Under the pieces are notes generated by a model. That model made no database searches. It was not told the DNA's origin and worked only from the letters and a program-made list of their open reading frames with translations. A stretch of 64,000 nucleotides of DNA. Source: Arcuatula senhousia. Its lineage: Eukaryota > Mollusca > Bivalvia > Mytilida > Mytilidae. The stretch is from positions 21,821,838-21,885,837 of the forward strand of contig OZ020308.1 in NCBI GenBank assembly GCA_963971305.1, given 5' to 3'. This document shows, piece by piece, positions 31,716 through 41,595 of this stretch (position 1 is the first letter of the stretch; each line of letters starts with the position of its first letter). The translations under genes and the position numbers were made by a program.

Positions 31716-32324
31716 TAACCTTACAATTATCTTTTGTTATTAATATAAGTGTCACTTGACCAATAAAAACAAGAAATTTAAAAACAAAAGTAGTTTTGTT
31801 AAAACGATTATAGAGAAATGGCGCAATTTTAATTTTGCGGAGGCCATCTTGAAAATGGCAGAAATCAAGATGGCCAACTATAAATTCTGAACCACAACAT
31901 ATTGAAGAATGTTTCTGCAAAATTTCATGCTTTTACCTCGATGTGAAATATTTTGGTGCAAAATCAAGTTTGAAGGCAATTCACAGCTTGGAAAACTTGG
32001 ATATTTATACTTTTGACAGTTTATTGCGCATGCGCACTAACAAATTAACTAATTAACCTTATATTTATGATTTGTTTCCTAATATACGTGTGAATTGTCA
32101 AACTAAAACAAGAGATTAAAAAGCAAAAAGTAGTTTTGTAAAACAGATTATAGAGAAATGGCACCGTTTTAATTTTGCGGCGGCCATCTTTAAAATGGCG
32201 GAAATCAAGATGGCCAACTATGAATTCTGAACCACTATATATTGAGGAATGTTTGTACAAAATTTCATGCTTTTATCACGATGTGAAATATTTTGGTGAA
32301 AAATCAAGTTTATCCGCTCCACTA

Positions 32325-32639
32325 TCTCTACCAAATTTGGAACCAATGCCTTAGTAGAAAACACGAAATCTAACGAAAAATTGTCATTTTTTTTTCTTAA
32401 AAGTCTAAGACAGCTCGGAAAACAGGAAGCAGATGTGATAATGGCTTGAAAAGATTTGGAACGATTCAACTCATCATGCTAAAACTATGTACAATATATA
32501 ACATAAATCCCTTCGGAAAAAGCCCCAAAAATATGTTTTGAAAGTTTGTAATGAACAGCCAGATGGGCTGACAGACGGACAAGGTGTATGCAATTTAGCC
32601 TACTCTCTTACGAGTGGTGATTAATTATTTAACATTCAT
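32325..32639. other. Spacer between the two fold-back elements
   Basis: Contains an AGCCAGATGGGCTGACAGACGGACAAGG scrap at about 32559-32583 resembling the end microsatellite of the P elements. Nothing else recognised. Confidence 0.45.
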
Positions 32640-33749
32640 TTTGGAGTCTTATTCAACTCCTGTATCACTAATGAAAAGTTCATATTTCAAATAATCTGGC
32701 ATATTGTACAAAAGAAATATAAATACCATAATTCAAAATTTAACGACAGCCATCTTGAAAATGGCTGCTATTGATATCTATAACTGTCTTATTTTAGCAA
32801 AATTAATACGACTGCTAAAAATATATTACTTTACAACTTCTATTCACTTTTTTGTCATTTGAAAAGTGTAAACATAAAACTAATAAGCAATTCGTAACTC
32901 AAAATGTAATATTCGTATTATTATACCGCAATTATGACAAAATTTAGCGCATGCGCAGCTGTAAATATTCAAAACTGCTTAATATATATCTTTGTTAACC
33001 TTATATAAACTTTTACACATGAATAAATGATTTTAATAGAAAAAAATACAGTTATAGCCATGAATTGTATACAAAAGAGTGAGTGAGTGAGTGAGTTGGT
33101 TTTTTACGCCCATGCAACGCTATATAGGTTATTTACAGGCGATGAACATGAAAAGGGTGATAAAATGAACATGAAATGATGATGATAAATGAAATATGGG
33201 GTGGGTGGGACACAAAGGACCGGTAAATTTTGAAGAACCACAGGAAAAGGGGAGAGGTGGGTAGGGGTGGAAAATTTAGCATATGTGGTGCACTACTTGG
33301 CGGTCCACAAAGGGGTCTTTTACATGCATGAAGCGTGGCACTCTCCACACACGTTGGCCCACTATGGTCAGCAGTCAGGGTTTCCGTATTATAGACCTGA
33401 CAACCCCCGCGGACGAGGGCCACCCTATTCAGCCACCTAGGGTACACACTTGGTCGCTCTGTGGGCTGAGCACTGACCCGACGTCAGAATCCCAAGACCC
33501 TTAGTCGCCTCTTACGACAAGCTAGGCTCTGCTGTGGGCCTAATCGCCACCCGGGCCTCGCACGGGACGTATACAAAAGAATAATAAGAAATGACGCCAT
33601 TTTGAATTTCATGGCGGCCATCTAGAAAAAGGCCGAAATTGAAATGGCCAACGATCTTTTCTTAATGTTTAGTAATTAAGGCACCATCATACCAAATTTT
33701 ATCACAAAGTGAAATATTTTACCCTATATCCGCTCAACTACATTATTTT
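32640..33749. mobile_element. Second, diverged fold-back-type unit carrying A6
   Basis: The right part (32940-33078 and 33581-33749) follows the right-arm unit order: GCGCATGCGC, AACCTTATAT, AATGACGCCATTTTGAATTT, GGCGGCCATCT, TTTTATCACAAAGTGAAATATTTT, and the terminus ATATCCGCTCAACTA (compare TATCCGCTCCACTA). The left part has CCATCTTGAAAATGGCTGC in inverted sense. Older than the 27.7-32.3 kb structure. Confidence 0.55.
33079..33568 (-). mobile_element. Family A element, full length (A6)
   Basis: 490 bp, perfect 12-bp target duplication GTATACAAAAGA at 33067-33078 and 33569-33580. A few private substitutions (CCCATGCAACG, CTACTTGGCGG, GGGCCTCGCACG) set it apart from A3 and A4. Confidence 0.92.
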
Positions 33750-33815
33750 GTAAATATTTTATAATGTAAAATTTATCATATATATTTATATATAAAATGA
33801 TTTTGTACATTACAG

Positions 33816-33911
33816 GCAATACAAGGTGCCCCAATACAAACATACAAAGATTTTTTGAGACGTCGACCATCAGATATGGTACCAGAAGATGTTTTATCTA
33901 GGCTGAACTAA
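33816..33911 (+). CDS. Possible terminal coding exon
   Basis: After an acceptor-like TTGTACATTACAG the frame encodes 31 residues (AIQGAPIQTYKDFLRRRPSD, then MVPEDVLSRLN) and a TAA at 33909-33911. The composition looks protein-like, but I recognise no family and no upstream exon in the window. It may belong with the ORF at 34092-34535 or be chance. Confidence 0.2.
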   Translation, partial: AIQGAPIQTYKDFLRRRPSDMVPEDVLSRLN

Positions 33912-34091
33912 ACAAATTAAAGACGACGGCGTGTGGTATTGTCGGCAACCGCTGGGTAAAACACTTTTAGTAATCTGATCAAATCCGTGAGTTAAGAAGA
34001 ATGTATTGAAGTCGCAAAATGAATCATTGTATAAGGAAAACAACAGTTACAGCTTTAATTGGTTCATGAAAATATACCAGATACCTGGATA

Positions 34092-34535
34092 ATGCAGCTC
34101 AGACGATACAAAAATGTTCAATCCATAGATTCCAATAGTTCTGCTTCATTAGATCGACAAAGACAGATTTCTAATATATTAAGCAAAGTTATAACAGGTG
34201 TCACTAATGCAACTCAGATTGAAATAGTCCGAATTGCTACCATTATTGCTGCCCAAAACCCGACACATGATTCAGAACTGCCCTCTGATGATGAAGCAGA
34301 ACTGTTATCAGCATCACAAGAAGCGGAGTTACGCTACATTCTAAGAGACATAAGTAACTATGAAACTAATATGAATGAGAAAATAGCTGGAAAAATTAAG
34401 GAACTGCCAGAAATAATAACTGTCCTCAAGAGTAAAGCCATAATGATGTTCGCTGGAGCTACAAACAACGGGAATGTGACAATCATGTTCCATCGTCTTA
34501 AACCAGCAATGAATAAACAGTTCCACAATGAATAA
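34092..34535 (+). CDS. Hypothetical 147-residue protein, family unknown
   Basis: Longest frame here outside known repeats. ATG at 34092 (frame open from 34059, after a stop at 34056), stop at 34533-34535. Predicted soluble and mostly helical: residues about 1-65 basic/polar with QRQISNILSKVI and IVRIATIIAAQNP, a central acidic stretch (ELPSDDEAELLSASQEAELR), then KIKELPEIITVLKSKAIMMF. No signal peptide or membrane segment. A 32-bp direct repeat (ACATATATATTAGATGTGAA...) follows with AATAAA at 34590 and 34622, so a polyadenylated transcript is plausible. I do not recognise the family. It could be a host 3'-exon, a retrocopy, or a protein of an unrecognised transposon. Confidence 0.4.
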   Translation: MQLRRYKNVQSIDSNSSASLDRQRQISNILSKVITGVTNATQIEIVRIATIIAAQNPTHDSELPSDDEAELLSASQEAELRYILRDISNYETNMNEKIAGKIKELPEIITVLKSKAIMMFAGATNNGNVTIMFHRLKPAMNKQFHNE

Positions 34536-34750
34536 GGATGTCCTCATAACTCTCACAGTTGTCTATTTTGCCATATATATTAGATGTGAAATAAAGATGT
34601 TGACATATATATTAGATGTGAAATAAAGATGTTACATATACTGAATTAAGTTTTACAAAATAATTCATATATCAAAACAGCTCATTTGTTTCTTATGAAT
34701 AATAAATAGTTTGTGGACTTCTACAGCTGCAATAGTGATAAACATAAAAA

Positions 34751-35401
34751 CAAGAGGCTCCCGGGAGCCTGAATCGCTCACCCGACATATGTGTCTGAAG
34801 TAAAGTTTATCAGGCATAACATAGTAAGGTTTGTTTCAATAGGACTTATGGTGTCATAGGATTTAACGTTTTCAATGTAATCAGAAATGCTGTCAAAATA
34901 ATCAATTTTGATGTTCAAAGGGGAAACCTCTAAAATGAAGAGCCCTACAACTTTGACCCTATTACATATTTTGTAGATCTTGATGTGCTGATCAATATAC
35001 AATTTAAATTTCTCAAATATCTTGTATAGTTTTTAAAATATTGAGATTAGCAGGTGCAATATTAGCAAAACATTCACAAAAAGGGCAATAACTCATACAT
35101 GGGTTGCTGGATCTTCTCCAAAATTTCAGAGCTGGTAGCTCTTAAGGTGCTGATCACTTTTGTTATCAATCAAAATTTAAAAATTTGTCACCATTTTTGA
35201 GTAATTTGCAAAAAAATGCAATTTTCCCCTATGTTCTATTTTTAGCCACATCAGCCATGTTTTACGACCAATCAAAAATCTCTACATCAGTTCTATACAC
35301 CTAATGCTTATAAGCAACTATACCAAAAGTTGTGTTCAAATTGGACTTAAAGTGTCAGAGGAAATGCTATGAAAATGCTCAATATTGACGTTCAAAGGGC
35401 A
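34751..35401 (+). mobile_element. Family E element, 3'-truncated (E3)
   Basis: Left end CAAGAGGCTCCCGGGAGCCTG with the GGCTCC/GGAGCC hairpin and CGCTCACCCGAC, then the E interior to TTCAAAGGGC at 35400. It is cut by the A7 fragment, and the right end GGTCAGGTGAGC is missing. Confidence 0.75.
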
Positions 35402-35474
35402 TTTTCATGTGCATCGCCTGCAAATAACCTACTTAGCGTTGCATAGGCGTAAAACACCAACTCACTCCCTCAAA
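35402..35474 (+). mobile_element. Family A 3'-end fragment (A7)
   Basis: TTTTCATGTGCATCGCCTGC to GCGTAAAACACCAACTCACTCC, the last 70 bp of A with a short tail. Strongly 5'-truncated. Confidence 0.8.
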
Positions 35475-35576
35475 ACAGCACACAAATTCAGTCCATTAAA
35501 CTGTCAGTAGGAAGAACAGCTCAAATTTTTCGGTTAATATAAAAATGCCCAACACATGGTCTTGTGTTTGAATAAA

Positions 35577-35885
35577 ATAACTTTTATATAAGCTTGCCAA
35601 ATAGATAAAATATGGATTAAAATCTAAGAATAATGCCTGAAGTACATTTAAGTTAAAAATATGCATTAAACCGGACGTCAACATTTGCAATTGGAAAACA
35701 CAGGAGGCACATTTCTTTTAAAAGATAAGTTTTGTCTAATGCGTGATAACTTATATTATCATCTCGGTATATGAAACTTACGTATCCGATTCACATAAAA
35801 CTGTAACATTTGTTTGTCATACATTTACATGTATGTATATATAACATATATGATCGACCATTGTGATATAAAAGTATATATATAC
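35577..35885 (+). repeat. Dispersed repeat I, copy 1 (pairs with 39240-39560)
   Basis: Shares with 39240-39560, in order, CTTGCCAAATRGATAA, ATATGGATTAAAATCTAA, GAAGTACAT, ATTTCTTT, CTAATGCGTGATAAC, TCCGATTCACA and CATTGTGATATAA. Diverged, non-coding. Confidence 0.55.
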
Positions 35886-35992
35886 ACTCCGAAAAAAGTT
35901 ATTTTTAAAGTCTAGCTACTAAGCCCTTTTTATAAATCCCAAATGAATTAGAGCCAAATTTTTAAGATGTTTTCTTTATGTTAATTTCCATC

Positions 35993-36487
35993 AAAATGTT
36001 CCCATAGCACTGCATCCACCTATAATAGTTATCGTCTCGGACCTCCCTGACGTTACATTTTGACGCTTGGAATCCAACGATGTTTGAAGGTTTGTGGTCA
36101 GTATTGACGCCTTTCTCGTCTATATTGTACATACACTGAGGTTTATTTGAAAGATTATTTTTGTTAATTGTAGCTTTCAGTTTTTCAAAATAGCTGTCAA
36201 CTTTGTCTTTAGTGGCCGCATACGCCCTTAATGCCTTCAGGCTCTGGGTTTAACTAGTTTCAATTCATCAGACCATCTGCTCATAAAATTGTAGTACCAT
36301 TTATTTGTCAAAGGCTGGTCCTTTCCTCGTTTGTGGCAATATACTGCATAATCTGAAGCAATATTAATTGTTTCAGTCCTGGAATACATATCCATAATCA
36401 GCCATTTTCTTGATGTGTTGGACAAGTTTGATCTCTTCTTCCTGGTTGAAGAGTGGAGGGGGTCCAGATTTAATGGTGTCAATTCTT
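35993..36487 (-). pseudogene. pogo-like transposase, N-terminal half, decayed
   Basis: The minus strand gives, over three frames, GPPPLFNQEEEIKLVQHI (CENP-B-type helix-turn-helix region), NIASDYAVYCHKRGKDQPLT with NKWYYNFMSRW, and KALRAYAATKDKVDSYFEKL. Then come MYNIDEKGVN (first catalytic Asp of the DDE core) and VTSGRSETITIIGGCSAMG, where it breaks off at about 35993. Two frameshifts and no second or third acidic residue. Order and motifs fit pogo/Tigger-type transposases; it may belong to a different subfamily from the 21.5 kb remnant. Confidence 0.75.
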
Positions 36488-36599
36488 CTTCTTCTTCCCG
36501 TCTAGAGAGTACTCAGTACTGAGTGTTATATCTCCGTGCATGCGTCAAACTGTACAGTTAAAAGCAATCGTATTTACAATTAAAAAGGGAGTATAGAGT

Positions 36600-37570
36600 T
36601 GATTACATCGTGGACTGCACGGCAAGGACCAAAGGTCCTATGCCGGCTCGGAACTGTTCAACCGTTGTGGACTGTCGTATGGCCAGTGGTATTAGATTCC
36701 AGGTGATTATGGTCCTGGGGAAGAAAGAATACTTGTAAACGTCAGATCTGGTATATATTGTTCTAAATCCGGTGTTGCTCCGTGTCCTGTTGTCAGCTGG
36801 TGTCAGAATATTGGCAGATGGGATGTCAACAAGGTTGTTGGTGATCTTATACATCAGTACAGCTCTTGCTTTGGCACGTCGTTGTTCTAAGGTTTCCCAT
36901 CCCAGGTTTGCGAGCATGGATGTTACAGCTCCTGGGTCTCTGTCATGGAAGTTGTTGTAGGTAAACCGAGCTGCTCTTCATTGAATAGCTTCTAGTTGTT
37001 GTATTTGGTTTTTGTTAAAGGGGTCCCACATAGCACTGGCATATTCTACGGCGGGTCTCACCAAAGTGGTATAGGCTGTTGATTTCACCTCTTTGGGACA
37101 CGAGTGGATATTGCGTCGTAGAAATCCAATGGATCTGTTGGCTTTAGCAGAGATGGTGTTTATATGTGTGGTCCAGCTTAGGTCATAACTGATTGACACT
37201 CCTAAGTATTTACTGTCTTTGGTGACTTCAAGAGTCTGATTGTGTAGGGTATATTTGTGTTCCATGGTCTTTCGTTTCCTGGTTATGTGTAGTGTAAAAC
37301 ACTTGTCGGCGTTGAATTACATCTGCCATGTTTGCTCCCATTCTTCCAGTTTTCTAAGATCTGATTGCAACTGTTGTTGATCGGTCTTGGTGTTAATGAC
37401 TCGATACAGAGTCTTAATAAATGACCACAAACGTTTTGGGTTACTTTTCTGCTAAGGGCTGATGATGTCCCGGATGTATCTATTATATGCTGATCTTGTT
37501 GCCTTTTGGGTTTGTGACTTGAGTTTCCTAAACCTGTCAAAGATGTCAAAGTTGGAGTTATTTTGGGGTA
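36600..37570 (-). pseudogene. CR1/jockey-like LINE remnant with internal deletion
   Basis: From 37570 down the minus strand encodes FRKLKSQTQKATRSAYNRYI and KSNPKRLWSFIKTLYR, the linker between endonuclease and RT. It then jumps to TDQQQLQSDLRKLEEWEQTW, FNADKCFTLH, KYLGVSISYDLSWTTHI, AYTTLVRPAVEYASAMWDPF, QLEAIQ, and ends LEQRRAKARAVLMYKI, SFFPRTIITWNLIP and VQSTM (36603). The linker joins directly to the post-YADD region, so nearly the whole catalytic RT core is deleted. The 3' end continues to about 36500. The frame breaks once more near 36970. Confidence 0.8.
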
Positions 37571-38134
37571 AATAAATTGTATGCAAATTAGGATGAGCGA
37601 AAATATTGTAAAAATACATACCTTGATGCGAAGCATTGTAATTTTTTTCTCTTTTGAGGAGCGATAGGGTGTTCAGTAAAATATTTACAGGCGAACAGAA
37701 GACACGTGCGATTTCGCGTTAAATGTCAAAACCGATTTGCGCATGATTATCGAGAACTGGGAACTATTGAGAACAGGTTAATGCACGATATATGATATAT
37801 GATATAATAATTATTCCGAACTCACAATCTTTGTTTCCATAGTCCACGACATTAACCACTAGGCTATATATAGTAACACAAATAAAAATATAAATCGCTT
37901 TATTGTTTAAAACTATTTTTATGCACAACCTGTGTTTTTAGTAAGATATAAGCCTCAGACCTGTCTAATATTTTTACCAAATGGACTTTTCACGGTTTAT
38001 ATCCTTTACTTGAATGTGGTGGTCATATAAGGGCCGTTGTATTGAATTTTTGAAATAACATTATTTTGAATTAAATTTTCAATTTATACCCTATCCAAAA
38101 AAATGTGTGTGAACCATTTCCCCTCAAACTTTAA
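37571..38134. other. AT-rich stretch, nothing recognised
   Basis: No feature seen apart from a short ATATATGATATATGATATAATAAT tract at about 37790. Confidence 0.5.
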
Positions 38135-38172
38135 AATTTATTGTCTGGAACTTTGGTGGTATTTGTATTTTA
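38135..38172 (+). repeat. Fragment of repeat G
   Basis: AAAATTTATTGTCTGGAACTTTGGTGGTATTTGTA matches the right end of repeat G at 26727-26762. Confidence 0.65.
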
Positions 38173-39239
38173 AAAAAACACCGATTCGTTGTTTCAAGTA
38201 TCACGCATTTTGATTATATAATGCATGTTCTGTGTTCAAAATATACAGCGATTGTACTTTTTTTCGGTATTAAATGTTCAAATGGACGTCATCTGAAGGA
38301 AAGGAACCTTTAGGCAATCAGGTATTCCATAAACCAAAAGAGAAATTGTGCATTGTCCTTACTATGTTTATTTTTCTTTTTTTTTCTCACTTGTCAATTG
38401 CACTAAGATATGTTTGACCTGAAAGAAGCCGTTGCATGATCATAAAGTTACTGTTTCTCCCGAAAGTGTCCGTAACGACTAGGTACCGCTTTAGATTCTA
38501 AAGATCAAACATCTTTTTTTTAATCCCGAAACAGTAGTTGTCATAAACAGGATCTTGGTGGTATACTATTTTAAATTCTGAAAGCTCTTCAAACTGTTCG
38601 TTCTCCCTGACAATGTACAAAAAATGTATTCTTTACATGTAGATAAGAATGAGTCGACCTAATTTCGAAGTATAAGTAAAAATACCAAGAAACGTATCTA
38701 TATTTTGTTTCGATATTTTAAGGACCTAACGCTCAGTGTAAAGGGTTCAAACAATTCTACAGAGTTTAAGTGTCAGAATGCCAAATACTTCTGAAACTGT
38801 CGACAAGAAGATCAGATCTTATTTTGCCATATTATCGAAAAGTGCTAAAAACTGATTTTTGCATGAAATTAACTTTGATTGTAAAGTTTGTTTATAATAT
38901 GTGTATTAAAGGAGAATGTCACAGATTAATATAAGCATCCTTGTTTGTGTCCGTATCCTTTTTTTGTCAAATATGTTGAAATATACATCCTGTACTATAT
39001 ATCTTGTACAATGTTTCTTTCATTGAATAAATATGTTTATACTAAGGGTATAAAAACATTTCTTATGTTGTCGGGTTTAGGCCATTATAATTCAGGTTGT
39101 GCCGAGTTTTCAAGAGATTTTAGAAGACGCATCAACTGCATTATGAATACACTGTAAATTATGGTTTCTAAAACGTCTCTCATAAAGCGATAATGGTGCA
39201 GTAGGATTTGTTTATTACCAAGAACAAAACAATTAAAGA
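38173..39239. other. AT-rich stretch, nothing recognised
   Basis: No shared repeat or domain-bearing frame noticed. Confidence 0.5.
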
Positions 39240-39560
39240 AAAACCTTGCCAAATGGATAATATATGGATTAAAATCTAAAAATATTTCCAGAAGTACATA
39301 AAGGGTCAAACTATGAAACAAACGGATTAACAGGACATCAAAATTGTCTCTTCCATTAACAAGCGGAAAGCACAAGAGACTCATTTCTTTTTTTAGATTA
39401 GTTTTACATCTAATGCGTGATAACATTCATGACATTAAAGATCTTATCTTTTCGCTATTTCTGACTACAATAACATCCGATTCACAGTAGAAAATTCAAC
39501 CAATGTAATTCATATGTTTAACGTGTGGTCGAACATTGTGATATAATATAAAATGTGCAT
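39240..39560 (+). repeat. Dispersed repeat I, copy 2
   Basis: Direct-orientation relative of 35577-35885. Its right half forms the left arm of the inverted repeat described next. Confidence 0.55.
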
Positions 39561-40035
39561 TTATATTGGCAATTCATTTAAAAATCATTTTTCCGTATTT
39601 TATGCCCCTGCGACGACAAGTCAAAGGTAGCTTAATTAAGTTTTTTTCGTGTCCGCCGTGTGTCTGTCATAATTTGCGTCAAGATTTTCTCAGAAACCGT
39701 ACTAGAGAATGATTTGAAATTAGGTAGGATGGTTCACTATGATAGCTGTACGTCAAAACCTGTTGGGCGCCGACTTCCAGTTTGAAACCTCGTTAAAATT
39801 TCCCATTAAGTTTTTTTTTGTCCCCGTAGCGGGACATTAAATATGGAAAAATGATTTTTTTAATGAATTGCCAATATAAACGCACAATTTGTATCACAAT
39901 GTTCGACCACACGTTAAACATATGAGGAACATAGGTTGCATTTTCTACTGTGAATCGGAAGTTTTTGTAGTCAGAAATACGGAAAAGGTAAGTTCTTTTA
40001 TGTTATTACGCATACGATGTAAAAATAATTTTAAA
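39405..40035. repeat. Imperfect inverted repeat (about 195-bp arms) around element P6
   Basis: The left arm 39405-39601 (CATCTAATGCGTGATAACATTC ... GTTTAACGTGTGGTCGAACA ... AAAAATCATTTTTCC) pairs with the right arm 39839-40035 (GGAAAAATGATTTTTTTAATG ... GTTCGACCACACGTTAAACA ... GTTATTACGCATACGATG). The spacer 39602-39838 is the P6 element. Confidence 0.8.
39610..39838 (+). mobile_element. Short P-type element P6
   Basis: Left end ATGCCCCTGCGACGAC, right end hairpin TGTCCCCGTAGCGGGACA, so the outer arm pairs with the left end. One interior unit containing GTGTCCGCCGTGTGTCTGTC and CTTCCAGTTTGAAACC. Same design as P1-P5, reduced to one unit. Confidence 0.5.
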
Positions 40036-40850
40036 AAAGTAATTGAAAACTAATTGAAAATCGTACGATAAAGTATGACAAAGTGTATGCCTGAGGCGAC
40101 TTTAAGATCTATATGACATCAACTTCCTATTTCGAACTGGGTCAAATAAAAAAATTACTGGAAAATTTACGTAAACCGTTCATGTGAATGATTTCAAATT
40201 TAATATGAACGTTTAGTATGATAAACTGTGTGTCCTTAACGATTTTCAGACTACCTGTTAAGGGTCTTGTGCTAGAAAACGTTCATGACCGTATATGAAT
40301 AAAAAAAATATCATATTCGGAGGGTGGATCAGTACGTCAAGCAACTTATAGCCCCGCCGAAAGTCTTCTTCCAATTTCCAATACTCGCGAAAGGGGTATT
40401 TGATAAGCGAAGATCAAGACTTGAACACGATGCACCACTTGTCTGTGTAAAAAAAACCTTATCAATAAAGAAGTTTTCACTACAGATTCTCGTAGAAAAC
40501 TGTACCCACCGCTAATGTGCATAGAAAAATAAATTTATATTTGAAATGAAAGAACCTTAGTGAGAAAGCTCAAATATCAAGTTTATTTAGTAATAGTTAG
40601 TTCTTAAACTCAAAGCAGCACATGCTCTGCTTTGTCTGGGAGACGAACTAGTTCGAATATAAAAACCCTCTAAATTGCCTTCGCGAGGGCTTTAACGGAT
40701 AGCTTCAATAATGTTGCTCCTTTTACATTTTTTCTTTCATACGGCGGAGCACCACAGCGACCCTTCTACTAGCGATGGTGCAAATTGAAAACCTTAGTTC
40801 ACCCTTTACAACTCTTTTAATAGCTCAAAACAGTAAAATAAACTGACAAT
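40036..40850. other. Unannotated stretch
   Basis: A plus-strand frame of 63 codons at 40324-40515 has no recognisable domain. Otherwise nothing. Confidence 0.45.
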
Positions 40851-40854
40851 GATT

Positions 40855-41595
40855 TATTTTGCTGAAAAAATGAAAGGGTGATAAAATGAAAATAAAATTT
40901 TGATGAAATGGGGGAAAAGGAGACGGGTAGGCGTTATGACTGCCCCTTGAAAAAAGAGGAATTGTAAAGATCGAACAATTTAGCACCCTGCATCGGCATC
41001 CTACGTGGCTTGCTGCTATCGAAACCAGCAGCACAATTCTTATAAAACACACTTGCAGGTTTAACACCAGAAACGTTGATTACGTTGGAGCACATCTGCT
41101 TCGACCAACAACTACCGGTAATCTAAAGCTCTTTTAAACCTTATAAAATAAACAATAATCATGTATCGTTGATTTAATTAAATTCCATAGATTTTTACCC
41201 GGATTATTGGCACTTGCAACCATTAATACACACGTGTAAAATATAGGTAAAATAAAAAAGACACGATGCCAGAAAAATGATACTAAAATTCCGTTTCAAA
41301 TTGTTTGCTCTGAAAGGTCCCCTAACAGTTGAGCACACTTTTATTACTATATTTCCAGGCATTCTTGATTTAGAGCTCTTTAAAATTTACTTTAAATATT
41401 CTAGGATGTCCCACGTGCACACGAACTGTGCATTAAAACCTTAACCTTCAAAGAACGTGACATTTTTTTTCAAACCTGGTGCAACACTATGGGTATTCGG
41501 ATTTTTTGACTAACGACCTCGCCATTCATTATGACAGGACTGCATCATTCAACCACCTGGGGCACACATCCCAGTCGTGTTCGTTAGTGGACGTT
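40855..41595 (-). mobile_element. Degraded family B element (B6) split by about 390 bp
   Basis: 40855-41045 follows inverted B (AAAATGAAAGGGTGATAAAATG, GATGAAATGGGGGAAAAGG, AATTTAGCACCCTGCATCGG, CATCCTACG). 41440-41595 continues it (CCTTCAAAGAACGTGACAT, CCTGGTGCAACACTATGG, CATTCAACCACCTGGGGCAC, ACACATCCCAGTCG, TTAGTGGACG). The intervening AT-rich segment is unexplained. Confidence 0.6.

Larger units (their letters stand above)
27687..32324. mobile_element. 4.6-kb fold-back structure made of about 340-bp units
   Basis: The left border TAGTGGAGCGGATAAACTTG is the inverted complement of the right border CAAGTTTATCCGCTCCACTA. The left arm has direct tandem units starting at about 27700, 28040, 28381 and 28674 (AACTTGATTTTTCACC...). 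The right arm has the same units inverted, ending near 32310, 31970, 30309 and 30003. Each unit carries ATGGC-type motifs, GCGCATGCGC and AGCTGTGAGTTGCC. The arms are asymmetric because A5, an 84-bp MITE and P1 sit only in the right arm. A C-element scrap is mirrored in both arms (28718-28803 and 29873-29965), so the inversion arose after that insertion. No transposase. It resembles FB-type elements or a palindromic duplication of a satellite-bearing MITE. Confidence 0.75.

Noticed and set aside
27690..32320. CRISPR-like array from regularly spaced repeats
   Set aside because: Units are about 340 bp with no short repeat/unique spacer alternation, and the DNA is eukaryotic.
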